Source: Candidatus Poribacteria bacterium (GTDB taxonomy: Bacteria > Poribacteria > WGA-4E > WGA-3G). From it: a stretch of 59,400 nt of DNA. Location of the stretch: NCBI GenBank assembly GCA_022827185.1, contig JAJDTM010000020.1, forward strand, positions 1-59,400, read 5' to 3'. The position numbers and the translations under genes are program-made. Shown one piece after another: positions 40,848 through 49,496 of this stretch (positions within the stretch are counted from its first letter, which is position 1; each line of letters begins with the position of its first letter). The notes under the pieces were generated by a model. The model was given only the letters and a program-made list of their open reading frames with translations, had not been told where the DNA came from and ran no database searches.

Positions 40848-42296
40848 ATGAAAAACATTGTTTTGCTGATCACGGATACTTTTCGGTATGACAACTTAGG
40901 TGAACGCGCGCAGCGATCTATTCGCACCCCAATGCTCGATAAATTTGAAGCGGAACGCGCAACGGCTATCGACAAATTTTATATGAGCAGCTTCCCAACG
41001 GTTCCGCACCGCACCGATATTATGACTGCAACAGTCGGGTGGCCCCACTACCCGTGGCAGCCGATCAATCAGAGTGGACGCAGCGTCATTGCGAAACTTC
41101 TGAGCGATCAAGGATACGCCACGCAGCTCATCTGTGATACCCCGCACCTATTTAACGTCGGTTTCCAGCACTGTTTTGAAGCCGCTTTCCAGCATCGTGG
41201 GCAGGAAGGAGACAAACCGCTACTCCATCTCAATGACGAAATGAAAATCGTCATGCCGAATGAGAAGACACGACCGCATCCGTCGTTTCGCGGGCATACA
41301 TTGCCGAACACACACCGCTGGACGAACCGCTACTACCAGTATGAAACAGAGACGTTCTCAAGCAGAACTTCTGAGACGACAGCGCGTTGGTTAGAAGAGA
41401 ATCACCGCTCGGGTCCCTTCTTCCTCTGGGTAGATTTCTTCGATCCACACGAACCGTGGGATCCACCCGAATATCTCGTCAAACGCTACGATCCAGATTA
41501 CACCGGTGCACCGATGTTACATCCGAACTACGGTCTGTCGTCCCTCTTTACGGATGCGGAATTGCACAATCTCTGGGCACACTACGCTGGTGAGTCCGAG
41601 CTCGTTGACCGACACATCGGACGGATTTTGCAGAAGGTGGAAGATTTGGAGTTGTGGGACGATACACTCGTCGTTGTGCTGTCCGACCACGGGATGTCTA
41701 TCGGTGAACACGGTAGGACGGGTAAATCTAACATTGATCCGAAAGATGAACGCTATTGGCCCACGTACCCAGAGATTAACCATGAGATGTTCTTGATTGC
41801 GGGTGGCGATGTACCGCAAGGGCAACGCTTGGACCTCATTGCACAACCGATGGATATTATGCCGACGCTCTGCGAATTGGCGGGTGTTACCTTAGACACA
41901 CCAAAACCGTTCGAAGGACGTTCCTTCGCGAATGCGCTCCTCAATGGCGATGCACAGCATAGGGAATACGCCGTAACGGGTTGTCATATCGGTGCCCGAG
42001 ACGGTAGTGTGCCACGCCGAGCGACAGTGCCATTCCTCGTCACGGAACGTTGGGGATACGCACCCGTGGGTGAATACGGTAGACCGGAGTTATTTGACTT
42101 ACCTGCGGATCCGATAGCGGAGAATAACATCGCTGCGGATAACATGGAACTCGTCAAGGAGTTGCATGAACGCTTTATGTCGCATCTCACGGAGCATAAC
42201 GCACCTGATAAGTTCCTGGACCTCTGGAAAGAAGAACCTTCTGGTGATGGACGCGGCAAATGGTCGATTGACTATCCCGAAGACTCAGATGAATAG
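40848..42296 (+). CDS. Sulfatase-family hydrolase with Thr at the formylglycine position
   Basis: 482 residues from the ATG at 40848. The frame extends upstream to 40782, but the family starts at NIVLLITDTFRYDN. The alkaline phosphatase/sulfatase fold is clear: metal-binding TDTFRYDN near residue 9, and VVLSDHGMSIGEHGRTGKSN with the DHG and GEHG..K motifs. The activating motif is normally CxPxR or SxPxR; here it is T51-V-P-H-R55, so no formylglycine can form from Cys or Ser. It may work as a phosphodiesterase or phosphonate hydrolase using Thr, or be a diverged sulfatase. No signal peptide is seen. A terminator follows. Confidence 0.83.
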   Translation: MKNIVLLITDTFRYDNLGERAQRSIRTPMLDKFEAERATAIDKFYMSSFPTVPHRTDIMTATVGWPHYPWQPINQSGRSVIAKLLSDQGYATQLICDTPHLFNVGFQHCFEAAFQHRGQEGDKPLLHLNDEMKIVMPNEKTRPHPSFRGHTLPNTHRWTNRYYQYETETFSSRTSETTARWLEENHRSGPFFLWVDFFDPHEPWDPPEYLVKRYDPDYTGAPMLHPNYGLSSLFTDAELHNLWAHYAGESELVDRHIGRILQKVEDLELWDDTLVVVLSDHGMSIGEHGRTGKSNIDPKDERYWPTYPEINHEMFLIAGGDVPQGQRLDLIAQPMDIMPTLCELAGVTLDTPKPFEGRSFANALLNGDAQHREYAVTGCHIGARDGSVPRRATVPFLVTERWGYAPVGEYGRPELFDLPADPIAENNIAADNMELVKELHERFMSHLTEHNAPDKFLDLWKEEPSGDGRGKWSIDYPEDSDE

Positions 42297-42324
42297 GGAA
42301 ATCATCAAAGGTTAAAATAATAAG

Positions 42325-42360
42325 GAGGCTTTAGGTAAAGGCAACCTAAAGCCTCTATTT
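42325..42360. terminator. Rho-independent terminator between convergent genes
   Basis: A 12-bp perfect stem (GAGGCTTTAGGT with ACCTAAAGCCTC, 42325-42336 and 42344-42355) has a seven-base loop and is followed by TATTTTATAT. On the minus strand the left flank is A/T-rich as well, so it can serve both the sulfatase-like gene and the binding-protein gene. Confidence 0.85.
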
Positions 42361-42395
42361 TATATAGTCAGGATTGCTTTAACTGAGGCACACGC

Positions 42396-43568
42396 CTACT
42401 CGAAAACCTCAAATTCGCCACCTTTGACGATCAGGACAATCGGGTCGTAGATTGCGTCCCCAACGTTGTTAAAAGAGAACGTACCGAGGATTGTGTCAAA
42501 ATCTCGGATCTCTGCGAGCGCAGCAGCAATCGCCTCTGGATCGGTTGACTGGGCATCGGTTATCCCTTTGGCGAGAATATGAATAGCGGCGTAAAATTGC
42601 GCTGCCCAAATATTGGGTTCCATTCCGTATTTCGTACTGTAGTTCCGCACAAAGACTTGGTTGCCTGGGGTATCTGCTATGCTATTCCAACTTGTAAAAG
42701 TGATCGTTCCTTCGGCAGCATCTTCTGCTGCTGCTACTAAATCTCTCGACAGTGTGAGGTTCACAATGAACGGAATATCAGAAGGAACGCCGAGTGCCCG
42801 TCCTTGAACCAGAATATCGGAAATATCCCCGACTGTAGATGAGATAAAGATGGCATCCGGATTCAATGCCTTGATGCGAGTCAATTGGGCAGACAGGTCT
42901 GTTTCCTTGGTTTGGAAGCTTTCTGCTGTGAGAATCTCAACACCGTTATCAGTGAGTGCTTTCTTCAACTCCGCATCGCTGGTCTGGGAAAAGAGATCAA
43001 CGTTATCAAAGAGTGTTGCCACCCTTTGGTATCCGAGTTTCTCCTGTGTCACCTTGACACCGTTCGGAATAAGCACGTCTGTGGTGAGATTCGTGCGAAA
43101 AACAAAATCGCTAACTGCGCTCAAGCCAGCGGCAGCCGAGGTAGGACTTATCGCTACGACCTGGTTCTGGTGCACAATCGGAAAAGCCTCTTGTGCCTGA
43201 CTTGAGGATCCGGGACCGAGGATAACAGAAACTTTGTCCTGATGAATCAGTTTGTTGAAGGCTTCAACCGCGCCCTCTACAGTACTCTGACCGTCCTCCA
43301 TGATGAGTTTGATTTTCACATTGCTGTGTTGTGAGTTGTTAATTTCTGCAACAGCGAGTTCAATACCGTATTCTACCGAAGCACCTGCCAAGCTGGAGTG
43401 CCCTGTAATGGGGTAGACAGCACCGACTAAAATCTCTCCATCAATCCCTGTCATCTGAGGCACGGTAGGTTGGGCAACTTGTTGAACCCGTTCGCAAGTG
43501 ATGAAACTCGCAATTGGGACAATAACAGCCAATACAAATGCGAAAACTACGGTTTTTCTGATGTTCAA
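42396..43568 (-). CDS. Branched-chain amino-acid type ABC substrate-binding lipoprotein
   Basis: 390 residues. The signal peptide ends in the lipobox FITC (C25). The mature part has the Leu/Ile/Val-binding protein plan: ILVGAVYPITGHSSLAGASV, then IKLIMEDGQSTVEGAVEAFN, VSVILGPGSSSQAQEAFPI and VVAISPTSAAAGLS in order. Type I periplasmic binding proteins of this kind deliver amino acids, amides or urea to LivHMGF transporters, but no permease or ATPase lies beside it, so it is an orphan here. A receptor role is possible. Confidence 0.83.
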   Translation of the reverse strand: MNIRKTVVFAFVLAVIVPIASFITCERVQQVAQPTVPQMTGIDGEILVGAVYPITGHSSLAGASVEYGIELAVAEINNSQHSNVKIKLIMEDGQSTVEGAVEAFNKLIHQDKVSVILGPGSSSQAQEAFPIVHQNQVVAISPTSAAAGLSAVSDFVFRTNLTTDVLIPNGVKVTQEKLGYQRVATLFDNVDLFSQTSDAELKKALTDNGVEILTAESFQTKETDLSAQLTRIKALNPDAIFISSTVGDISDILVQGRALGVPSDIPFIVNLTLSRDLVAAAEDAAEGTITFTSWNSIADTPGNQVFVRNYSTKYGMEPNIWAAQFYAAIHILAKGITDAQSTDPEAIAAALAEIRDFDTILGTFSFNNVGDAIYDPIVLIVKGGEFEVFE

Positions 43569-43891
43569 GTTGAGTCTCCTATTTTTTTATCTAACTGGTT
43601 TTTTATCAACCATAAGTGTCAATTTTAGAAAAAATAACCGCCTCCGCCCCAGGCCCGGTAGGTTCGGTTTTGCGGCGTACACGCCCAAATGCGACGTGCA
43701 TTCCTAACCGAACCGGACTTTGATCGGAAACTTTGGATACTTCAAACCTCTCTTGAATCCCGTAGGGATGGTATCTTTGTAGAAAAACGCTACCTCACAG
43801 ACCTAAGCCTCGTAGGGGCGGCATCTATAGAGACCTGTCAAAAATGTCGTGGAAAATCGCTAAATTGACACCTATGGTAACTAGTTTTTTA
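43569..43891. other. Intergenic region between the binding-protein and res genes
   Basis: 323 bases without a gene, mostly taken up by the MITE-like element described at 43609-43878. Confidence 0.5.
43609..43878. mobile_element. MITE-like element containing an R2 repeat
   Basis: ACCATAAGTGTCAATTTTAG (43609-43628) and the complement of 43860-43878 match with one mismatch and one gap, giving about 20-bp inverted ends. The 13-base string GTTTTTTATCAAC occurs as a direct repeat at 43598-43610 and 43884-43896, a possible target duplication that also contains the stop codon of res. Inside is a reversed R2 copy (43644-43672) and a second inverted pair GGTTCGGTT/AACCGAACC. There is no gene. Confidence 0.5.
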
Positions 43892-46294
43892 TCAACTGGG
43901 ATTTTGGGAAAGTTTCGCCCGGATTGCTTCAAGATTAGGTCCTTTAGGCATAATGAACAAGCAACTTCCTCCACTCCGCTTTTCCCATAATTCGCCGATT
44001 TCGCGCTTTTCCTCCGCATCTTTGGCATCCCAGAGGAACACACCCTTGTACTCAACGACGAGATAACGTTCATCAGTCAAGTGACATACAAAATCAGGAT
44101 AAAACTTGTCGGTTGAAGTCTGTAGCCAGAAGGAGTGTAGCGGTTTGCGTTCAAGATTTCGTACCCAATATTTAACTTGAGGTAATGTGTCAATAAACCG
44201 TGCACATTGGAATTCTTCACCATCGGATTTCAAATCGCCAACATCTCGGTAGTAATGTTTTTGAAATTGGTATGCCCCTTCATAACGGGTGTTGTAGGGG
44301 TAACCATGCTGGTCAAAGGAGAAGCAATGATCTGGTGAAACAACAACAGGAGTCGCAAATTCAGGCAGAAGATAGTTTTCATAGGCAGCTTGGTGCACGT
44401 TTTGGCGGTGGCTATCAATTTTCTTCTCAGCAGCATCTTTCAAGGTATATTTATTGCGTATGAGAACCTCTATTGGGATGCTACGCTCTTCAATAAGATA
44501 GTTGACTAACCGCTGTAGAAAAGGTAGGGACTCACGCTGTAGGATGTCAAGATGTTTAATAGTTCTATCAAGCCAATCGGCGAGTCGTGCAGCATCCCAC
44601 CCTTTATCTGGGGCAAGGAGCGTCATCTGTTGATGGAGTTGACCCAAGAAGCGTATCTCCACTCTTCCTTCTTGAGAAAGTCCGATTTCGCCACGTTCGC
44701 CTGTGTTAAATTCGGATGGAAATTCTTCCTCGGTGAGTTCAGCGTCACATTCGGACAACTGCCAAGGGACTTCTAAAAATCGTGACTCTTCAAACTCAAG
44801 GTGCCCTTGTTCCCCTTGGACCATTAATTTAGGCACCTTAAAAATTTCGCCTCGTTCAGCGGGTGTGGGCTTAGTATCAGGCTGTGTCATACCTTCAAAG
44901 AACGGTAACTCGTCTTGTTGTTCCTCCGTAGGACGAATGAGTTCGGCAGCTGCCTGCTTCTCAAATCCATTCTGGACAAGCCCATCAGTTAAAGCAGATG
45001 CAGCTTCAGCGAAGTTCTGGGAGGCGACAAAAGCATAAGCACTATTCAGTGATTCTTGTTTCTTGCGCAGTGCCTTTGGTAGACGCATGACCCTACCCAA
45101 TATCTGTTCAACAGCAGTGGAAGATCTCATTTCGGCAACAGAGCAGAGGACATAAGCAAACGGACAATCCCATCCCTCTCGTAGTGCTTGCACGGTGATA
45201 ACATAACGAATTGGACACTCTGGATCGTTGATGTCAACATTTTCAAGCCCTTTGTCCTCACCGGTGGCACGCGCGATCTGCTCTTCAGGAATTCTGTGTT
45301 CTTCAATCAGACAGTTCTCAACGACTTCAACAGTCAAGGTTTCTTGATCTCTACGTCTCGGCTGCGCCTGAATTAGCATAACAGGACGGATATATTCATC
45401 CGTTTCTTCTCGCTCCGCCTCAGCATCAAGTTCAAGTGCGTCACGCTGTGCAATGGCAGCGGTTAGTAGTCGTTTCCAATCCGGATCGGTTTCCAACTGA
45501 ATCGGCATCTTAATCATGTCTTCTGCTTGGAGCTCAGCAGCAGAAACGGTATAGAGGACATTAGAACGGTTTTCCTCCATAGCGGGTGTTGCGGTAAATT
45601 CAATGATTGCGGATGGGTTGAAACGGGCAAGCGTGTCAAAAGAGAGTGGGGTCCGAGCGTTGTGCGCTTCGTCAACAATAACAAGCGGACGTTTAACACA
45701 TAAGAGATTTGCAAGTGAATAGGCGGGTTTACCGTTGTCGCTCTCAAGTTCTGACAGGGCATCGTCTGACAAGTGTGTGAAATGTCCCATCAGCGCGCCT
45801 GAATCTTCATAAACCTTGCGTCCCTCTGTGTCTTCAACGCGAAACGCTTGCATGGTGGAGACAATAATCGTGGTTTTTGTATTCAGAATATGCGGTTGCA
45901 GATAAAGTGCCTCGCCAATAGTCCGGATCTCCACGTTGTGTCCAGCGGATCTGAAAGCATCTCTGTAGGGATGATCGGGTTCTTTAAGGGCATTGAGTGT
46001 TTGGTCCCGTATGGCATTTGAAGGGGTCAACCAAAGCACAATTGGGCTTTCAGTCTTTAAGAGCTCAGAAGCCGTAATACTAACTGCATGGCACGCCACG
46101 AAGGTTTTACCGCCGCCTGTCGGGAGTCGGAGACAGACATAGGGCATGCCGGGCAAGGATTTAACAGGCGCGTAGGGTCTGTTGGTTAGATCGTAGAATG
46201 CGGTGTTGGCGTTCTTATACTGCAGGCACTTTTGGTAGTATTCTGTCAATGTGTTGAGGGTGTGTTCTTGGTATTCTTTGAGGGGTAGGTGCAT
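43892..46294 (-). CDS. Type III restriction enzyme, Res (helicase-nuclease) subunit
   Basis: 800 residues. Helicase motifs are clear: motif I LPTGGGKT (57-64), motif II VDEAH, motif III FTATPA and motif VI VEQILGRVMRLPK. A PD-(D/E)XK nuclease closes the protein, with YPDFVCHLTDERYLVVEYKG near residue 740. Type III Res subunits translocate on DNA and cut near unmethylated sites together with Mod. Here Res is parted from its mod gene by three others and follows the RelE-like gene by 15 bases. Its stop lies in a 13-base direct repeat. Confidence 0.9.
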   Translation of the reverse strand: MHLPLKEYQEHTLNTLTEYYQKCLQYKNANTAFYDLTNRPYAPVKSLPGMPYVCLRLPTGGGKTFVACHAVSITASELLKTESPIVLWLTPSNAIRDQTLNALKEPDHPYRDAFRSAGHNVEIRTIGEALYLQPHILNTKTTIIVSTMQAFRVEDTEGRKVYEDSGALMGHFTHLSDDALSELESDNGKPAYSLANLLCVKRPLVIVDEAHNARTPLSFDTLARFNPSAIIEFTATPAMEENRSNVLYTVSAAELQAEDMIKMPIQLETDPDWKRLLTAAIAQRDALELDAEAEREETDEYIRPVMLIQAQPRRRDQETLTVEVVENCLIEEHRIPEEQIARATGEDKGLENVDINDPECPIRYVITVQALREGWDCPFAYVLCSVAEMRSSTAVEQILGRVMRLPKALRKKQESLNSAYAFVASQNFAEAASALTDGLVQNGFEKQAAAELIRPTEEQQDELPFFEGMTQPDTKPTPAERGEIFKVPKLMVQGEQGHLEFEESRFLEVPWQLSECDAELTEEEFPSEFNTGERGEIGLSQEGRVEIRFLGQLHQQMTLLAPDKGWDAARLADWLDRTIKHLDILQRESLPFLQRLVNYLIEERSIPIEVLIRNKYTLKDAAEKKIDSHRQNVHQAAYENYLLPEFATPVVVSPDHCFSFDQHGYPYNTRYEGAYQFQKHYYRDVGDLKSDGEEFQCARFIDTLPQVKYWVRNLERKPLHSFWLQTSTDKFYPDFVCHLTDERYLVVEYKGVFLWDAKDAEEKREIGELWEKRSGGSCLFIMPKGPNLEAIRAKLSQNPS

Positions 46295-46309
46295 CTTTTC
46301 ATTTCCGGG

Positions 46310-46570
46310 TCATCTTTTATAGACAGATGATCGATTTTCAATTCGGGAGACTTTAACTGTTGCTGTTCCTTTATCGTAGATATAGATAACTCTATGACCT
46401 TTACAACGTACCTTACACTGTCCTCTATAGTTATATCTCAGGGATTTATGAATCGGGCTGTGACAGTTTTCACAGATCCATTCAAGTTTTTCGAGAATTT
46501 GCTCTCGGAGTTTAGAGTCTAAACGCTGTAGATCCCGTTCAGCGTTTGAAGTCAGTATTAGCTCACACAT
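46310..46570 (-). CDS. RelE/ParE-superfamily toxin-like protein
   Basis: 86 residues with the RelE/ParE plan: strand CELILTSNAERDL, two helices QRLDSKLREQILEKLEWI, then strands KSLRYNYRGQCKVRCKGHRV, IYIYDKGTATVKVSRIENRS. The basic C-terminal strands (R, K, R, H, Y) suit an mRNA-binding active site. RelE toxins cleave mRNA on the ribosome, and ParE toxins act on gyrase; which applies is not readable. It overlaps the preceding gene by 13 bases, as toxins often overlap their antitoxins, but here the partner is a 394-residue protein. Confidence 0.78.
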   Translation of the reverse strand: MCELILTSNAERDLQRLDSKLREQILEKLEWICENCHSPIHKSLRYNYRGQCKVRCKGHRVIYIYDKGTATVKVSRIENRSSVYKR

Positions 46571-47742
46571 TTCAACTTGACCCCTAACTCCTTGGCGACC
46601 TCCTCAAGTGTATACATTTTACCACCAGACTTGATGTACTCCTCCTCACGTTCTAACGCTTCAATGAATTCTGGACGTAGCTCCAATCCTTCGTCTGGAT
46701 CGTAATCGTAATTCTCAAGGAATAGTTCCAATTCCAAGTAGAAAACGAAAAACTCATAAAACTCAGCACGCAGACGATCCGCTATTTCAGTGGACTCTTC
46801 CGTTTCCATCAACTTAACGAAACGGTTCCGCGATACAAAAAGTCCCCAATTCCCGAGTGTATGCATCAACGCTCGGAATGCATCAGATGATAATTCCGTT
46901 ACCTTTATCTCTGGCACAGGATCACCATGTACCAATAGTCCCATCCGCCGCGCCTCACGGCCGAGAGGTGAACTCTTTCGTTGTGCCTCAACTGCTAAGA
47001 CCCGGTGCTTTAGGTGTGCAAATGCTTCGTTTTCCTTTATAATTCCAAGTATAGATTCTTCATATTCCTCCATCTCAAAAGCAAGTTCGCAGTAGCCCTC
47101 AAACAACTCTCTGAATTCTTCTTCAAGTTCCTCGTGCGGTGCTGCCTCTGCAAGCAACGCGATGAGTCGTTCACGTGATGCAAATATCTCACCATCAAGA
47201 ACGGATGTAAGCCAATCGTTGAATTGTCCTGAATGGATGATAGTATCCCCCGCTTCCGATTCTAAGTGTGTATCAGACGACTTCAATTCCTCATAATATC
47301 TTTGACGGTTTTTCTGGAAATTGCTACCACCATATTCTGATAATGAAAGAACGCCTTCGTCATGTCTTTGATCAGACTTTAGCGTTTCAAAACTTTCGTC
47401 CGCAACGATTAAGGTATCAGCTTCGCTAACTATTCTCAAGCGATATGCTAAGTCTAAAAGATTTTCCGATGATTCATCATTTAACAAGATATAACACTCA
47501 ACAACCCGTGGTTTTTTATTTTTAAACAATTCTTCAAACCGAATTTGCAATTGCTGCCGGTACTTGGTTGGGAGAGATTCAATTTGTTCAAAGATGGCAT
47601 TCTGCAATTTGTTTTCTGAATCAACAATCAGCAAACCACCGCTTTGAATACCATTTAAGAAATCTTTCGTATGCATCCTATAGGTCGGATTAAAACAAGC
47701 CTTATTGAATACAGAAGGATCAAGGACTGTACTGACTTCCAT
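46558..47742 (-). CDS. Large protein with antitoxin-like C-terminus, partner of the DUF3696 ATPase
   Basis: 394 residues from the ATG at 47742, which has AAAGGAG nine bases upstream. The N-terminal 160 residues form an alpha/beta unit with acidic motifs (LLIVDSENKLQ, DTLIVADESFE, LSEYGGSNFQKNRQRYYEEL) that resemble companion proteins of DUF3696 ATPases, possibly nucleases. Residues 175-350 hold two copies of a helical unit of form FASRERLIALL...FRELFEGYCELAFEMEEY and FVSRNRFVKLM...FYEFFVFYLELELFLENY. The last 30, REEEYIKSGGKMYTLEEVAK, match the style of small antitoxins. It overlaps the RelE-like gene by 13 bases and follows the ATPase gene by about 20. No family could be assigned firmly. Confidence 0.6.
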   Translation of the reverse strand: MEVSTVLDPSVFNKACFNPTYRMHTKDFLNGIQSGGLLIVDSENKLQNAIFEQIESLPTKYRQQLQIRFEELFKNKKPRVVECYILLNDESSENLLDLAYRLRIVSEADTLIVADESFETLKSDQRHDEGVLSLSEYGGSNFQKNRQRYYEELKSSDTHLESEAGDTIIHSGQFNDWLTSVLDGEIFASRERLIALLAEAAPHEELEEEFRELFEGYCELAFEMEEYEESILGIIKENEAFAHLKHRVLAVEAQRKSSPLGREARRMGLLVHGDPVPEIKVTELSSDAFRALMHTLGNWGLFVSRNRFVKLMETEESTEIADRLRAEFYEFFVFYLELELFLENYDYDPDEGLELRPEFIEALEREEEYIKSGGKMYTLEEVAKELGVKLKCVS

Positions 47743-47763
47743 TCTATTCAACTCCTTTTGTTA

Positions 47764-49305
47764 TCAAAGTTCGCGAAGGCGTTCTGGGAAAAACCCATTG
47801 GGCCAGTCATCAATAAAATCTCCATCTTCGTCAAGACGTAAATGTTCTGCTTTTGCTCCCTCAGGTCTACGACTGACATATATAACCGATACGTCCTCTG
47901 GTTTGATTTCCTTTTCTCGGACTAAACGCTGCAGGCGTAAAATTAGATGCTCGCTGTGGGTTTCAACGATGAATTGATTTTGACGTGGATCCTTAATGGC
48001 CTCAGCTAAGAGGTCGCCGAGATCCGCTTGCAACTTCGGATGCCCGTGAACTTCTGGCTGTTCAATGGAGATAATTTGTTTCTCTGAAATCAAACTCTGA
48101 ACAATAAAAGGTAGGAGTTGACTGACACCAAAACCGACATCCGGTAGTGCTACACTTACGGGTTCTTTTCGACGCGTATCTATGAGTCTTACTTCAAATA
48201 GATCCCCCGAATCAGTCCCTATTGATTTCACCGTGAGTTTATGACCTATGTTGAGTTTTTCTAGCCATTCGTTTGTTTCGTCAACTAGTTCAGGACGACG
48301 GAGGAGTAAATCCGGGAGCAGGTCACCTTGGTATCCAACATCTCGGGGACTAGTACCTCTGAAGATGTACCATCTTTCCGGTGGCTTCCGAAAAGGACTT
48401 ATTGGGAAAAGTGCTTCTAAAGTTAGTCCCAATCTACTGGCCGCCAGCATAACTAGTTGAGCGACATCAAATATAATAAACTCATCAGACCGACGATGGA
48501 GGAAAAATCGGAGTTCATCTATCCAAGCACTTCTTTTACCAGTCATAATTTCAACTGGAAAAAAACCTTGTATATCTAAAACCGTGCTCATCTCTTCATC
48601 GCGTCGTCTGGAAACATAGGTTTCCAAATCAAAATTTGATAATAAAAATTTCATATCTTCTTTGAAAGAGTTGTGTTTTTCTTCAAGTCCCTCATTAGGA
48701 TGTTTCAATTCTGCCAATCTTTTCTCAAGTAGGTTACATATCCCTTCCTTATTGTCCATACACCATTCAAACTCCGGAATCCAATGCTCTATTGCTTCTG
48801 CTAACCAAACACACTTTACTGCAGCCAATTTTGAATCCGAAATCCTTCGTGAATTACTGAGAACCCTTCTCCTCGCGAATTCTTTAGGTTTTTCAGTTGA
48901 AGCCAATGGTTGAAACCTGGCGAGACACTTGGATGATTTACCATCATAAATATCAATTTGGTCTAAAAGGATTTCTTCCTCAAGAGAGGGTCTTTTGAAA
49001 CTAAATTCAATCCCTAATTCTCGATTCAGTTTGGTATCCACACGAATTGAGAGTGTCCGTTTCAGGTCATGGTCGAAAAGCATCTCCTGAAAACTGCCGA
49101 GATCAACAATTCCATTTTCGGTCCGAGATAGCAGCAAAGCCCCTGTGTCCCGTCTTTCCAGCGTCTGCTTGAGCAGATAAAGTGCCTGCAAAATTGTGCT
49201 CTTTCCCGCGCTATTTTCACCGAAAATGAGTGTTATCGGCGCAAACGGGATACGTGCGCGTTTACCGAACGCTTTGAAATTTTCTAATTCCAATGCATGG
49301 AGCAT
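47764..49305 (-). CDS. AAA/ABC-type ATPase of the DUF3696 (OLD/SMC-like) group
   Basis: 513 residues. The P-loop FGENSAGKST lies at 28-37 after LENFKAFGKRA, as in RecF/SMC-like ATPases. The Walker B segment reads IISIEQPEVHGHPKLQADL, followed by QFIVETHSEHLILRLQRLV with the His switch. The C-terminus DGDFIDDWPNGFFPERLREL is the DUF3696 tail. Such ATPases recur in bacterial defence loci beside an effector. It follows mod by a 191-base gap and is read together with the next three genes. A sensor or activator role is inference from families like PARIS and OLD. Confidence 0.8.
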   Translation of the reverse strand: MLHALELENFKAFGKRARIPFAPITLIFGENSAGKSTILQALYLLKQTLERRDTGALLLSRTENGIVDLGSFQEMLFDHDLKRTLSIRVDTKLNRELGIEFSFKRPSLEEEILLDQIDIYDGKSSKCLARFQPLASTEKPKEFARRRVLSNSRRISDSKLAAVKCVWLAEAIEHWIPEFEWCMDNKEGICNLLEKRLAELKHPNEGLEEKHNSFKEDMKFLLSNFDLETYVSRRRDEEMSTVLDIQGFFPVEIMTGKRSAWIDELRFFLHRRSDEFIIFDVAQLVMLAASRLGLTLEALFPISPFRKPPERWYIFRGTSPRDVGYQGDLLPDLLLRRPELVDETNEWLEKLNIGHKLTVKSIGTDSGDLFEVRLIDTRRKEPVSVALPDVGFGVSQLLPFIVQSLISEKQIISIEQPEVHGHPKLQADLGDLLAEAIKDPRQNQFIVETHSEHLILRLQRLVREKEIKPEDVSVIYVSRRPEGAKAEHLRLDEDGDFIDDWPNGFFPERLREL

Positions 49306-49339
49306 AAGATTTCTCCTAATCCGAAACCTGTGTGTAGAT

Positions 49340-49360
49340 GCACAAACTAAAAGTTTGTGC
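49340..49360. repeat. Small palindromic repeat upstream of the ATPase gene
   Basis: GCACAAACT and AGTTTGTGC form a nine-base-pair hairpin with a three-base loop, between mod and the ATPase gene. It has no T-tract. Strings like it occur as intergenic repeats in many bacteria. It could attenuate readthrough from mod. Confidence 0.5.
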
Positions 49361-49496
49361 TACGAGGAAACTGCCGCCGTAATCGGAGGAATAGATTATA
49401 GGATAGTATACGATGTCTAAACGAATTTGTCAAAAGGAATCTCATGCCTTTGGACGTGCTATCACACAGCGTGGGTTCTCCTACTACCGGACGTCT

